Below are positions 1-6,534 of a DNA stretch of 7,611 nucleotides, one piece after another. The DNA comes from Gammaproteobacteria bacterium (GTDB lineage Bacteria; Pseudomonadota; Gammaproteobacteria; Coxiellales; Coxiellaceae), in contig JAJFJO010000241.1 of assembly GCA_021774015.1 (NCBI GenBank), positions 1 to 7,611 on the forward strand, given 5' to 3'. The first letter of the stretch is position 1, and each line of letters begins with the position of its first letter. A program made the translations under genes and the position numbers. The notes under the pieces were generated by a model. That model saw only the letters and a list, made by a program, of their open reading frames with translations. It was not told the DNA's origin and made no database searches.

Positions 1-254
1 GGACGGCGCTGATCCATGTTCTTTTGGGCAATGATTTTGCCTGAATTTACATCCATTAAGACATAGGCCTTGGCATTAATGTTTGGCGCTGGGGGCACGA
101 CAATAGGGTGAGTAGCAAGCGCTTGCGGCGTTGGGGTAACAGGTTGGGTATTGAGTTTGATGCCATTACTTTGATCAGCAATAGCAATGCTTGAGATCAA
201 AAAACCGCTACATAAGCTGGCAATCAATACCTTGGCGACTGAGGGTGTCTTCAT
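1..254 (-). CDS. dacA: D-alanyl-D-alanine carboxypeptidase (PBP5/6 type), N-terminal part, cut by the window edge
   Basis: This is the first 84 codons of a gene that runs off the left edge. The start ATG is the complement of 252-254, with an AGGA ribosome-binding sequence (complement of 265-268) ten bases upstream. Residues 1-26 look like a Sec signal peptide: a Lys near the start, a hydrophobic core and an AIA cleavage site before D27. A Pro/Thr-rich linker (about 35-58) follows, and then the segment AYVLMDVNSGKIIAQKN (63-79) and DQRR. These match the start of the mature catalytic domain in DacA-type carboxypeptidases, where the SLTK active-site serine motif comes a few residues later, just outside the window. 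Family members sit on the outer face of the inner membrane and trim the terminal D-Ala from peptidoglycan pentapeptides. The catalytic motifs are not visible here, so DacA versus DacC/DacD cannot be told apart. The upstream neighbour on the same strand is the antiporter gene, 189 bases away. Confidence 0.85.
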   Translation of the reverse strand, partial: MKTPSVAKVLIASLCSGFLISSIAIADQSNGIKLNTQPVTPTPQALATHPIVVPPAPNINAKAYVLMDVNSGKIIAQKNMDQRR

Positions 255-335
255 GAGTTGTGGTTCCTATTGTTAGTGCGACAAAACAGCGCCTATCCTA
301 CCATAAGAGTGTTTTGCGAATCTAGTCGTTGATTT

Positions 336-344
336 AGCATAGCA
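336..344 (-). promoter_or_regulatory. Possible extended -10 promoter element for the dacA-like gene
   Basis: On the minus strand the bases read TGCTATGCT, a TGn extended motif in front of a TATGCT -10 hexamer. It lies about 80 bases upstream of the dacA-like start, in the 189-base gap after the antiporter gene. No good -35 hexamer is seen at 16-18 bases, so this is a weak call from motif match alone. Confidence 0.25.
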
Positions 345-380
345 TTTCTTGTTCTCTGAAGAAGGTTAAAGTTATAATTC

Positions 381-417
381 TGTTCGCAGAATCCATATTT
401 ACCATATTTCGCGAACA
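381..417. repeat. Inverted repeat with 7-base perfect arms between the antiporter and dacA-like genes
   Basis: The arms TGTTCGC (381-387) and GCGAACA (411-417) are exact complements. Allowing one bulged A at 388, the pairing extends to about ten base pairs. The loop contains CATATT twice (393-398 and 402-407), itself a short direct repeat. The element lies 27-63 bases past the antiporter stop codon in that gene's direction. On the minus strand no T-run follows the stem, so it does not look like an intrinsic terminator for the antiporter. On the plus strand TTTTT follows (418-422), but no plus-strand gene lies upstream. It could be an mRNA 3' hairpin or an operator for the dacA-like gene. Confidence 0.45.
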
Positions 418-443
418 TTTTTGATTGTGGCAAGTATTATGTG

Positions 444-2039
444 TTACCGATACGACGCAAAACCAACTTCATCTCGATCAAGCTTGCTTAAAATACCCAT
501 GTAGATATCTTCGCTGATGCTGCCACGCTTGCGTAGCCTAATCAACAGATCGCGTTCATGTTGCAAGATGATACCAAGTAATTGCTCGGCCTCTCGGCCT
601 GTTTGTATAGAGCCTTCTTCGGTTTCATATCGTATAGAGAAGTTTAGTAAGCGATTCGTATAGTAATTTTGTACGAGTTTTTTAGACTCTTCAGAGTAAT
701 TGCTCTCATCACCCACCAGTTTATTCATATTATCAATCGCGCGTTTGGTAAGTTGTTGGTAGATTGTGACAATCTGACGTAACTCCTCTTTATCATCTTT
801 ACCAGCACCGAGCTTGCGAATTAAAAAAGGCAGTGTGAGGCCTTGGACTAATAGGGTAAACAAAATAGTCACAATAGTGAGAAATACAATTAAGTTTCGA
901 TTGGGAAAAGCTTGATTGCCTGCAACGGTTGCAGGTATGGAGATAGCTAGTGCAAGAGGTACCAGGCCGCGCATTCCAGACCAAGATAAAATGACTATTT
1001 TACGCCAAGGCACTAGTGTAGTGTCGAGGTCTTTTTCACTGCGTTTGAAAAATCTCGGCACGGTGTAGACGATGGTCACCCAGATAAAGCGTAATAGTAA
1101 TAGAGAAACAATAGTGATGACTGAGTATAAAATAAGCTGCGAGGTTGGGATGATGCTGACTTTTTTCAGGAACTCAGGAAATTGTATGCCGATGACGATA
1201 AAGACAATACCATTTAAGAAAAAGATCAAGGTATCCCACACCGCAGTTTCGGATAAACGCGTTGCAGGCTGAATTTTGCGCTCAGTTTGTCGGTGATATA
1301 AACCCGCAGCCACCACCGCCAGCACACCAGAAACGCCAATGCGATCTGCGAATAAATAGGCAACATAAGCAAGAATTAAGCTCATGATAATGGGGAGTTC
1401 ATTGCTGGATTCTGATAAAAATTGTTCGATGATTAAGCGGGTAAAGTAAGCAAAAATTAAACCGACTGCAACACCGCCAACGCCGACTAAAGCGGTACGC
1501 CAACTGATATCAACCGCATTAATGCTGCCCATAAATACAAATAAGACGGCGGCATTAAACAAGACAATACCTGTAGCATCGTTAAATAAACTTTCTAGCT
1601 CAATCGTGCGAATGATATTTTGGCGCACGTTCATTTTTGACATGATAGCAACAGCAGCAACGGTATCCGTAGGTGAAACAATTGCTCCTAGCACCATTGC
1701 TGACGCTAGTGTCATCATCGGAATCGCGCAATTTAAAATAAGAGCAATCGCTCCGGTTGTAATAAATACCAATGCAATAGAGAGAAAGACAATAGTGGAT
1801 AGATGTGTTTTGATTTCATGCCACGCGATCGTGCGAGCGGCAGCAAACAGGATGGGCGGTAAAAACAGCGGGAGCACGGTTTCGCTTGGTGGATGCCAGT
1901 TTGGAATCCCAGGCATAAAACCCACGCCAAGGCCGGCAACAACGAGCAGTAACGGGTAGGGCACGTTAATGCGTTCAGCGATCGAGGTGACCACCACCAC
2001 GATAAAAAGGATAAAAGGTAAAATTTCAAGTGCATTCAT
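444..2039 (-). CDS. Na+/H+ antiporter, CPA1 (NhaP/NHE-like) family
   Basis: A 531-residue inner-membrane protein, with about 12 hydrophobic segments from residue 5 to 409 and then a charged, mostly helical cytoplasmic tail (about 411-531). Ion-site motifs of the CPA1 family are in place: SPTDT (122-126, unwound-helix Thr-Asp), E149 followed by FND (152-154, the Asn-Asp pair) and GMRGLV (355-360) with its conserved Arg. The spacing D125/E149/N153-D154 equals that of D132/E156/N160-D161 in the archaeal NhaP1, so the site looks intact. The family swaps Na+ (sometimes K+ or Li+) for H+ and serves pH and salt homeostasis; the precise ion cannot be read from sequence. The tail resembles that of Bacillus-type CPA1 exchangers. 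The start ATG (complement of 2037-2039) has no clear Shine-Dalgarno sequence, but the hydrophobic N-terminus begins directly after it. It is transcribed divergently from ndk and stands alone or leads into the dacA-like gene. Confidence 0.9.
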   Translation of the reverse strand: MNALEILPFILFIVVVVTSIAERINVPYPLLLVVAGLGVGFMPGIPNWHPPSETVLPLFLPPILFAAARTIAWHEIKTHLSTIVFLSIALVFITTGAIALILNCAIPMMTLASAMVLGAIVSPTDTVAAVAIMSKMNVRQNIIRTIELESLFNDATGIVLFNAAVLFVFMGSINAVDISWRTALVGVGGVAVGLIFAYFTRLIIEQFLSESSNELPIIMSLILAYVAYLFADRIGVSGVLAVVAAGLYHRQTERKIQPATRLSETAVWDTLIFFLNGIVFIVIGIQFPEFLKKVSIIPTSQLILYSVITIVSLLLLRFIWVTIVYTVPRFFKRSEKDLDTTLVPWRKIVILSWSGMRGLVPLALAISIPATVAGNQAFPNRNLIVFLTIVTILFTLLVQGLTLPFLIRKLGAGKDDKEELRQIVTIYQQLTKRAIDNMNKLVGDESNYSEESKKLVQNYYTNRLLNFSIRYETEEGSIQTGREAEQLLGIILQHERDLLIRLRKRGSISEDIYMGILSKLDRDEVGFASYR

Positions 2040-2142
2040 GCGATTAGAATAGCAGGGAATATGGAGTAATCATAGGTTGCTGATATGAGGGCGGTGATAT
2101 TGGGTTCAGGCCGAGGGCAAGTGCTGGGCCAGCTTGTGAGGG

Positions 2143-2186
2143 TTTTTTGATGAGTGCTAGATTATTCACGCAGATACCCCTATAAT
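2143..2186 (+). promoter_or_regulatory. Putative promoter for ndk-rlmN with consensus -10
   Basis: TATAAT at 2181-2186 is an exact sigma-70 -10 hexamer, which puts transcription start near 2192-2194, about 45 bases before the ndk ATG. The -35 position (near 2158-2163, TAGATT) is poor. A TTTTTT tract at 2143-2148, roughly -45 to -50, could act as an UP-element-like sequence, but that is inference. The whole divergent intergenic region (2040-2238) must also carry the antiporter promoter; no strong candidate was seen on the minus strand. Confidence 0.55.
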
Positions 2187-2238
2187 GTGCCGACTTGAAT
2201 TGACTACTTTATGAACAAACCAAGAGGAATATTACACA

Positions 2239-2664
2239 ATGGCTATCGAACAAACACTTTCTATTATCAAACCTGACGCAGTCGCTAAAAACGTTGTGGG
2301 TGAAATCTACAGCCGTTTTGAAAAAGCTGGCCTTAAAATTGTAGCGGCTAAACGCATGCATCTGACACAAGATCAAGCGGAGGCTTTTTATGCTGTGCAC
2401 AAAGAACGTCCTTTTTTCAATGACTTGGTTAAGTTTATGACTCAAGGCCCTGTGATGGTTCAAGCTCTAGAAGGCGACAATGCTATTATGAGAAACCGTG
2501 ATTTGATGGGTGCAACCAACCCTGCTGAAGCGGCGGCTGGCACGATTCGTGCAGATTTTGCTGATTCTATCGATGCGAATGCGGTGCATGGTTCTGATGC
2601 GCCTGAAACAGCAGCGCAAGAAGTGGCTTTCTTCTTTTCTGAAGATGAAATTCTGCCTGCCTAA
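2239..2664 (+). CDS. ndk: Nucleoside diphosphate kinase
   Basis: A 141-residue cytosolic enzyme that moves the gamma phosphate from ATP to other (d)NDPs through a phosphohistidine, balancing NTP and dNTP pools. Nearly all family landmarks are present: SIIKPDAV (8-15) with K11, ERPFF (56-60), MRNRDLMGATNP (84-95) with R87, R104 and the NAVHGSD active-site loop (114-120) with catalytic H117, the same number as in the E. coli enzyme (143 residues). It is full length. The start ATG has an AAGAGGA ribosome-binding sequence at 2222-2228, ten bases upstream. It is the first gene of the plus-strand run, directly behind a TATAAT box, and its TAA overlaps the ATG of rlmN by one base. ndk next to rlmN is a common gammaproteobacterial arrangement. 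Confidence 0.98.
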   Translation: MAIEQTLSIIKPDAVAKNVVGEIYSRFEKAGLKIVAAKRMHLTQDQAEAFYAVHKERPFFNDLVKFMTQGPVMVQALEGDNAIMRNRDLMGATNPAEAAAGTIRADFADSIDANAVHGSDAPETAAQEVAFFFSEDEILPA

Positions 2665-3812
2665 TGCAGACTGACGAGACCATTAATCTTCTTAATCTAA
2701 GCGCAACCGCTATGGAGCGCTTTGTGGTTGAGCTCGGCGAACCTAAATACCGAGCTCAGCAACTGATTCAGTGGATACATCATCGCGGCGTTACTGATTT
2801 TGATGCAATGAGCAATCTCAGCAAAACTTTTCGTGAAAAGCTGCATGAGGTTGCTATTGTGAAACCATTAGAGGTCGCGTTTGAGCGTGCCTCGCAAGAC
2901 GGGACGTATAAATGGTTGTTTCGCTTGGAGGATGGTAATGCAATTGAAACGGTGTATATCCCTGAGAAAAATCGCGGTACGTTATGTGTGTCTTCGCAGG
3001 TGGGTTGTGGTCTCAATTGCAGCTTTTGCTCTACAGGGAAGCAAGGTTTTAACCGCAATCTCACGTTAGCAGAAATTATTGGTCAGCTGTGGGGTGCGGT
3101 TCGTACACTAGCTCCAGAAGGTTTAGATAAAAACCATGCGATCACTAATGTGGTTTTTATGGGGATGGGTGAGCCGTTATTAAACTATGATATCGTGTTA
3201 GCAGCAATAGACTATATGCTGAGTGATTTGGCTTATGGGTTATCGAAATACCGGGTGACGCTAAGCACTTCAGGATTGATTCCAGCTATGCAACAATTAA
3301 AACAGGATACACCTACGGCACTGGCGGTGTCATTGCATGCGCCGAACAATGAGTTGCGCAATCAATTGGTTCCTTTAAACAAAAAATATCCTTTAGAGCA
3401 ATTAATTCCGGCATGCCGTGAGTATTTTGCAGGGCAACCTAAGCGTCAAGTGACGTTTGAGTATGTCATGTTGGATGGCGTCAATGACAAGATTGAGCAT
3501 GCGAGACAGTTAGTGAAGCTTCTTAAGGGTGTGCCTTGCAAGGTTAATCTTATTCCATTCAACCCGTTTCCAGGCACACGCTATACGACATCGGCACCAG
3601 AGCGGGTGTCGGCCTTTCAAAACACCCTGATGAAAGCTGGGGTGGCTACTTGGGTGCGCAAAACTCGTGGAGATGATATTGAAGCTGCGTGTGGTCAGTT
3701 GGCAGGAAAGTTTAAAGACCGCACAGGTCGGCACGACCGATGGTTGCGTACAGGCAGTGTGACCACTATTCCCGTTGAGATTCCAATCAAGGTCATGCAT
3801 CGCGCTGATTGA
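2664..3812 (+). CDS. rlmN: Dual-specificity radical SAM RNA methyltransferase RlmN (23S rRNA A2503 / tRNA A37 C2)
   Basis: A 382-residue radical-SAM enzyme that methylates carbon 2 of A2503 in 23S rRNA and A37 of certain tRNAs, aiding ribosome proofreading. The 4Fe-4S cluster cysteines are in CGLNCSFC (C115, C119, C122). C108 and C343 match in spacing the two extra catalytic cysteines of E. coli RlmN (C118 and C355), the latter in AACGQLAG being the methyl-carrying one. E95 in ETVYIP matches the active-site Glu. GMGEPLLN (167-174) is the SAM-binding GGE-like motif, and SLHAPNNELR (223-232) is also typical. The N-terminal accessory helical domain spans about 10-70. The length is almost that of the E. 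coli protein (384). The start ATG overlaps the ndk TAA (TAATG), which predicts translational coupling; no independent ribosome-binding site is obvious. The last roughly 20 residues diverge, as is usual for the family. Confidence 0.97.
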   Translation: MQTDETINLLNLSATAMERFVVELGEPKYRAQQLIQWIHHRGVTDFDAMSNLSKTFREKLHEVAIVKPLEVAFERASQDGTYKWLFRLEDGNAIETVYIPEKNRGTLCVSSQVGCGLNCSFCSTGKQGFNRNLTLAEIIGQLWGAVRTLAPEGLDKNHAITNVVFMGMGEPLLNYDIVLAAIDYMLSDLAYGLSKYRVTLSTSGLIPAMQQLKQDTPTALAVSLHAPNNELRNQLVPLNKKYPLEQLIPACREYFAGQPKRQVTFEYVMLDGVNDKIEHARQLVKLLKGVPCKVNLIPFNPFPGTRYTTSAPERVSAFQNTLMKAGVATWVRKTRGDDIEAACGQLAGKFKDRTGRHDRWLRTGSVTTIPVEIPIKVMHRAD

Positions 3813-3887
3813 GGTTAGCGATGAGTTTTGTTAGGCTAATGCACAGTTTGAGGCAGAATTTAACAGGGCAATATATAAGGCACCATT

Positions 3888-4592
3888 ATGATGGAACAAG
3901 ATACAATGAACATCGCCCCCATAGAGGCGCCAACGCCAGGTGCTATCTTAAAGCAAGCTCGTGAGACGCTGCACCTTACTCATCGTGATGTTGCGAATAA
4001 AACACACTTGAGTGTACAGACGATTAAAGATATGGAAGCAGATAATTATAAGCATGTTAAAGCATCGATTTATGTAAGAGGATATTTGCGTAGTATATCT
4101 CGGGCGGTTAAAGTGGCTGAAGATCAGACTCTTGCTGCTTATGATGCGATGAATGTGCCCCAGGAACCTAGTTTGGAAGAGCGTGCGACAGCGGCTGCAG
4201 CAAATGGTAATTTTTCGTTACCGGTATATACGCAATCGATGAGCAAGCGCAAACTGTTTTTGCGCTGGGCCACGGTTACGATTGCGGTGGTATTAATTAT
4301 GATGGTTGTTTTTTGGTGGCGTGGGCAAACTGATAATAGCAACACTGCCTTAACGTTACAAAATCAAACGAACCAACAGCAAATGCCCCTAGCAACTGAT
4401 AATAGCACGGACCTGAATGCTCACAATACTGTGCAGCCTAGCATTGTTGTTGCAGCAACATCCGCACTTAATACGGATACGTTTACTGCTAAAGCAGCTA
4501 ACAGCCAGGCTGAAAAAACAAACCGTATGCGTACAGGATCAGCTAAGCAAGCATTAAAACCGACGTACACAATCGTTCCTATAAGGAGATAA
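3888..4592 (+). CDS. rodZ: RodZ-like cytoskeletal membrane protein with N-terminal HTH, short form
   Basis: A 234-residue single-pass membrane protein. Residues about 16-86 form a Cro/CI-like helix-turn-helix domain of the RodZ type, starting TPGAILKQARE and including the characteristic YVRGYLR (62-68). In RodZ this region contacts MreB rather than acting as a normal repressor. A basic stretch (KRKLFLR, 120-126) precedes one transmembrane helix (about 127-144), giving a cytoplasmic N-terminus. The outer part (145-234) is Asn/Gln/Thr/Ala-rich and apparently disordered. E. coli RodZ (337 residues) ends in a folded periplasmic domain (DUF4115) that is missing here. RodZ helps MreB direct rod-shaped wall growth. 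The start is ATG 3888, seven bases after AAGG (3877-3880); ATG 3891 is equally possible. The position between rlmN and hisS fits, although ispG, which usually separates rodZ from hisS in enterics, is not here. One base separates its stop from the hisS GTG. Confidence 0.85.
   Translation: MMEQDTMNIAPIEAPTPGAILKQARETLHLTHRDVANKTHLSVQTIKDMEADNYKHVKASIYVRGYLRSISRAVKVAEDQTLAAYDAMNVPQEPSLEERATAAAANGNFSLPVYTQSMSKRKLFLRWATVTIAVVLIMMVVFWWRGQTDNSNTALTLQNQTNQQQMPLATDNSTDLNAHNTVQPSIVVAATSALNTDTFTAKAANSQAEKTNRMRTGSAKQALKPTYTIVPIRR
4583..4588 (+). promoter_or_regulatory. Strong ribosome-binding site that decides the hisS start
   Basis: AAGGAG lies inside the last codons of rodZ. It is five bases before GTG 4594 and eight before GTG 4597. 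An ATG at 4592-4594, overlapping the rodZ stop, is only three bases away and reads ATG-TGG-TGA, so it cannot start hisS. Spacing favours GTG 4597 slightly, while the longer frame starts at GTG 4594. Confidence 0.7.
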
Positions 4593-4593
4593 T

Positions 4594-5886
4594 GTGGTGA
4601 GCTCTCGTATTGAAGCCATCCGCGGAATGAACGATGTTCTGCCTGACGCTTCACCCTACTGGCAAAAAATCGAAAGCGCTTGTCGTGAATTAGCAGCTGC
4701 TTATGCGTATCAGGAAATTCGTTACCCCATCGTAGAACAAACGTTGTTATTTAATCGAACGATTGGACAAGCCACCGATATTGTCGAAAAAGAAATGTAT
4801 ACGTTTGATGATCGCAATGGCGAAAGCATTACGTTGCGCCCGGAAGGCACGGCAGGTTGTGTGCGTGCGGCTATAGAGCATGACATGTTGCGCCAAAAAG
4901 CACAGCGGCTTTTTTACATAGGCCCGATGTTTCGTTATGAAAAACCACAAAAGGGTCGTTATCGTCAGTTTCATCAATTTGGTTTAGAAGCGTTTGGTAT
5001 GGATGGTCCTGATGTTGATGTTGAGCAAATATTATTTGCTTATCGGTTGTGGCAAAAGTTAGAGTTAAGTGATGTTGTTCGTTTAGAGATAAATACGTTA
5101 GGCACTAAAGAATCGCGTGATCAATATCGCGAAGTATTGATCAATTATTTTCGTGAACATGTTAATGAGTTGGATGAGGATAGTCGGCGCCGTTTAGATA
5201 GTAACCCATTGCGCATTTTAGACAGTAAAAACCCAGATATGCAGGAATTAATAGAGGCATCGCCTAAATTGATTGATTATGTGGAGGGCGAAGCTAAAGC
5301 ACACTTTGATCGCTTGCGTGAGCTGCTAGAAGCATTGCATGTTCCATATGTGATTAACCCACGGTTGGTGCGCGGTTTAGATTACTATGGTTTTACAGTG
5401 TATGAGTGGGTGACAGATGCGTTAGGCTCACAAGGTGCCGTATGTGCGGGTGGCCGTTATAATACGTTGGTTGAAGAGCTGGGCGGTAAACCCACTCCGG
5501 CAGTGGGTTTTGCGTTGGGCTTGGAGCGTGCGGTATTATTATTGCAAGCTAAAGCAAAGCGCCAATATAAACCAGATGTATTTATTATTGTGTTTGGTGA
5601 TGCGGCAACGCAAGCGGGTTTAACAATCGCAGAGCAGTTGCGGCAGGATATTGCAGGTTTGAAAGTTGAAATGAATTTAACGGGCGGCAGCTTTAAAAGC
5701 CAATTTAAGCGCGCTGACCGTAGTGGTGCACAATTTGCAATTATTATTGGTGACGATGAAATTGAAAAAAGTGTTGTGTCCTTAAAGAGTTTACGAGTTG
5801 AGCAGCCGCAGCAAGTTCTGGCGTATCAACCGCTAGTGACATTATTACGTGAAGCTGCTAATGCTGGTATGGCAGAAGTGTATTAG
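4594..5886 (+). CDS. hisS: Histidyl-tRNA synthetase
   Basis: A 430-residue class II aminoacyl-tRNA synthetase that charges tRNA-His with histidine in the cytosol, working as a homodimer. The catalytic core has IRGMNDVLP (9-17), TLRPEGTAG (80-88), motif 2 with FRYEKPQKGRYRQFHQFGLE (113-132), the histidine-specific motif LVRGLDYYGFTVYEW (258-272) and motif 3 GFALGLER (305-312). An insertion domain lies about 165-250. The C-terminal anticodon-binding domain (about 325-425) includes LTGGSFKSQFKRADRSGA. All expected catalytic Arg/Glu residues of motifs 2 and 3 are present, and length is close to E. coli HisRS (424). The start is GTG, at 4594 or 4597, both served by AAGGAG at 4583-4588. It sits one base after the rodZ stop, so its translation is probably tied to that of rodZ. 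yfgM follows after 27 bases. Confidence 0.98.
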   Translation: MVSSRIEAIRGMNDVLPDASPYWQKIESACRELAAAYAYQEIRYPIVEQTLLFNRTIGQATDIVEKEMYTFDDRNGESITLRPEGTAGCVRAAIEHDMLRQKAQRLFYIGPMFRYEKPQKGRYRQFHQFGLEAFGMDGPDVDVEQILFAYRLWQKLELSDVVRLEINTLGTKESRDQYREVLINYFREHVNELDEDSRRRLDSNPLRILDSKNPDMQELIEASPKLIDYVEGEAKAHFDRLRELLEALHVPYVINPRLVRGLDYYGFTVYEWVTDALGSQGAVCAGGRYNTLVEELGGKPTPAVGFALGLERAVLLLQAKAKRQYKPDVFIIVFGDAATQAGLTIAEQLRQDIAGLKVEMNLTGGSFKSQFKRADRSGAQFAIIIGDDEIEKSVVSLKSLRVEQPQQVLAYQPLVTLLREAANAGMAEVY

Positions 5887-5913
5887 TCAATTAAAATTAT
5901 GGAGTGTTAATCG

Positions 5914-6534
5914 ATGCCTGAATATACTGACCAAGAACAAGTAGATATGATTAAAAAGTGGTGGAATGACTACGGGAAGTTTATTGCTATCGCTGTTGTA
6001 GTGGGTTTATTAATTGGTTTTGGCTGGCGCTATTATAACCAGCATGAATTGCAAAGAGCGGAACAAGCTTCTGCTATTTACCAATCGATGGGGCTTGCCA
6101 GCGAGCAAAAAAATGCAAATGCGGTGAAGACGTATGCAGATCAGTTGACAGCGCAATATCCAAAATCACCCTATGCTAGTTTGGCTAACTTTTTATTAGC
6201 AAAAGAAATGGTGGGGGTGAACAATTTAAATGGTGCATTGATGCACCTACAATGGGTAGTGAAAAATAGCAAAATAAAGTCGTACCAACAGATGGCGCGC
6301 TTACGCGCAGCACGAGTGTTGTTGGCGCAAAAGCAACCTGAAAAAGCAATGAAGATGCTAGCAGTGGTTAATGATAAAAACTTTGCGCCGTTAATTAGCA
6401 GCGTGAAGGGTGATATTTATAGTGCGCAAGGCAAACAGAAGATGGCACGCGCAGCGTATCTTAAGGCAAAAAATGGCTTTATGGTGCTGAATACAGCTGA
6501 CCCTTTGATTAATATGAAGTTAGCTCAGGGTTAG
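5914..6534 (+). CDS. yfgM: YfgM family membrane-anchored TPR-like protein (ancillary SecYEG chaperone-network factor)
   Basis: A 206-residue protein, the same length as E. coli YfgM. It starts with a short charged cytoplasmic segment (DQEQVDMIKKWWNDYGK, 6-22), followed by one transmembrane helix (about 23-39) ending in GWRYYNQH, a family hallmark, and then a helical periplasmic domain of tetratricopeptide-like repeats (about 46-200; e.g. ARLRAARVLLAQKQPEKAMKML, whose A-x-x-L-x-A spacing is TPR-like). In E. coli YfgM binds the SecYEG translocon with PpiD, helps periplasmic protein folding and influences RcsB stability. The start ATG 5914 follows GGAG (5901-5904) by nine bases. It lies directly after hisS, as in most Gammaproteobacteria, where bamB would come next. 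Here bamB is missing, and the TAG stop overlaps the stop of a convergent gene. Confidence 0.93.
   Translation: MPEYTDQEQVDMIKKWWNDYGKFIAIAVVVGLLIGFGWRYYNQHELQRAEQASAIYQSMGLASEQKNANAVKTYADQLTAQYPKSPYASLANFLLAKEMVGVNNLNGALMHLQWVVKNSKIKSYQQMARLRAARVLLAQKQPEKAMKMLAVVNDKNFAPLISSVKGDIYSAQGKQKMARAAYLKAKNGFMVLNTADPLINMKLAQG

Noticed and set aside
1522..1959. 145-codon plus-strand frame inside the antiporter gene
   Set aside because: It is antisense to a conserved membrane protein with intact motifs, has no ribosome-binding context, and its residues follow from the antiporter codons.
2119..2150. Possible intrinsic terminator (CAAG..CT/AG CTTG stem followed by TTTTTT) upstream of ndk
   Set aside because: The stem is only about six pairs with a bulge, the T-run starts several bases after it, and no plus-strand gene lies upstream to be terminated. 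The T-run is better read as part of the ndk promoter region.
3848..3877. TTGAGG / TATATA promoter in front of rodZ
   Set aside because: The -10 would overlap the ribosome-binding sequence and leave a leader of only a few bases, so it is unlikely to be the working promoter.
4747..4977. Minus-strand 76-codon frame inside hisS, and similar frames in rlmN, ndk and rodZ
   Set aside because: All lie fully within well-recognised genes on the opposite strand or in another frame, with no family features of their own.
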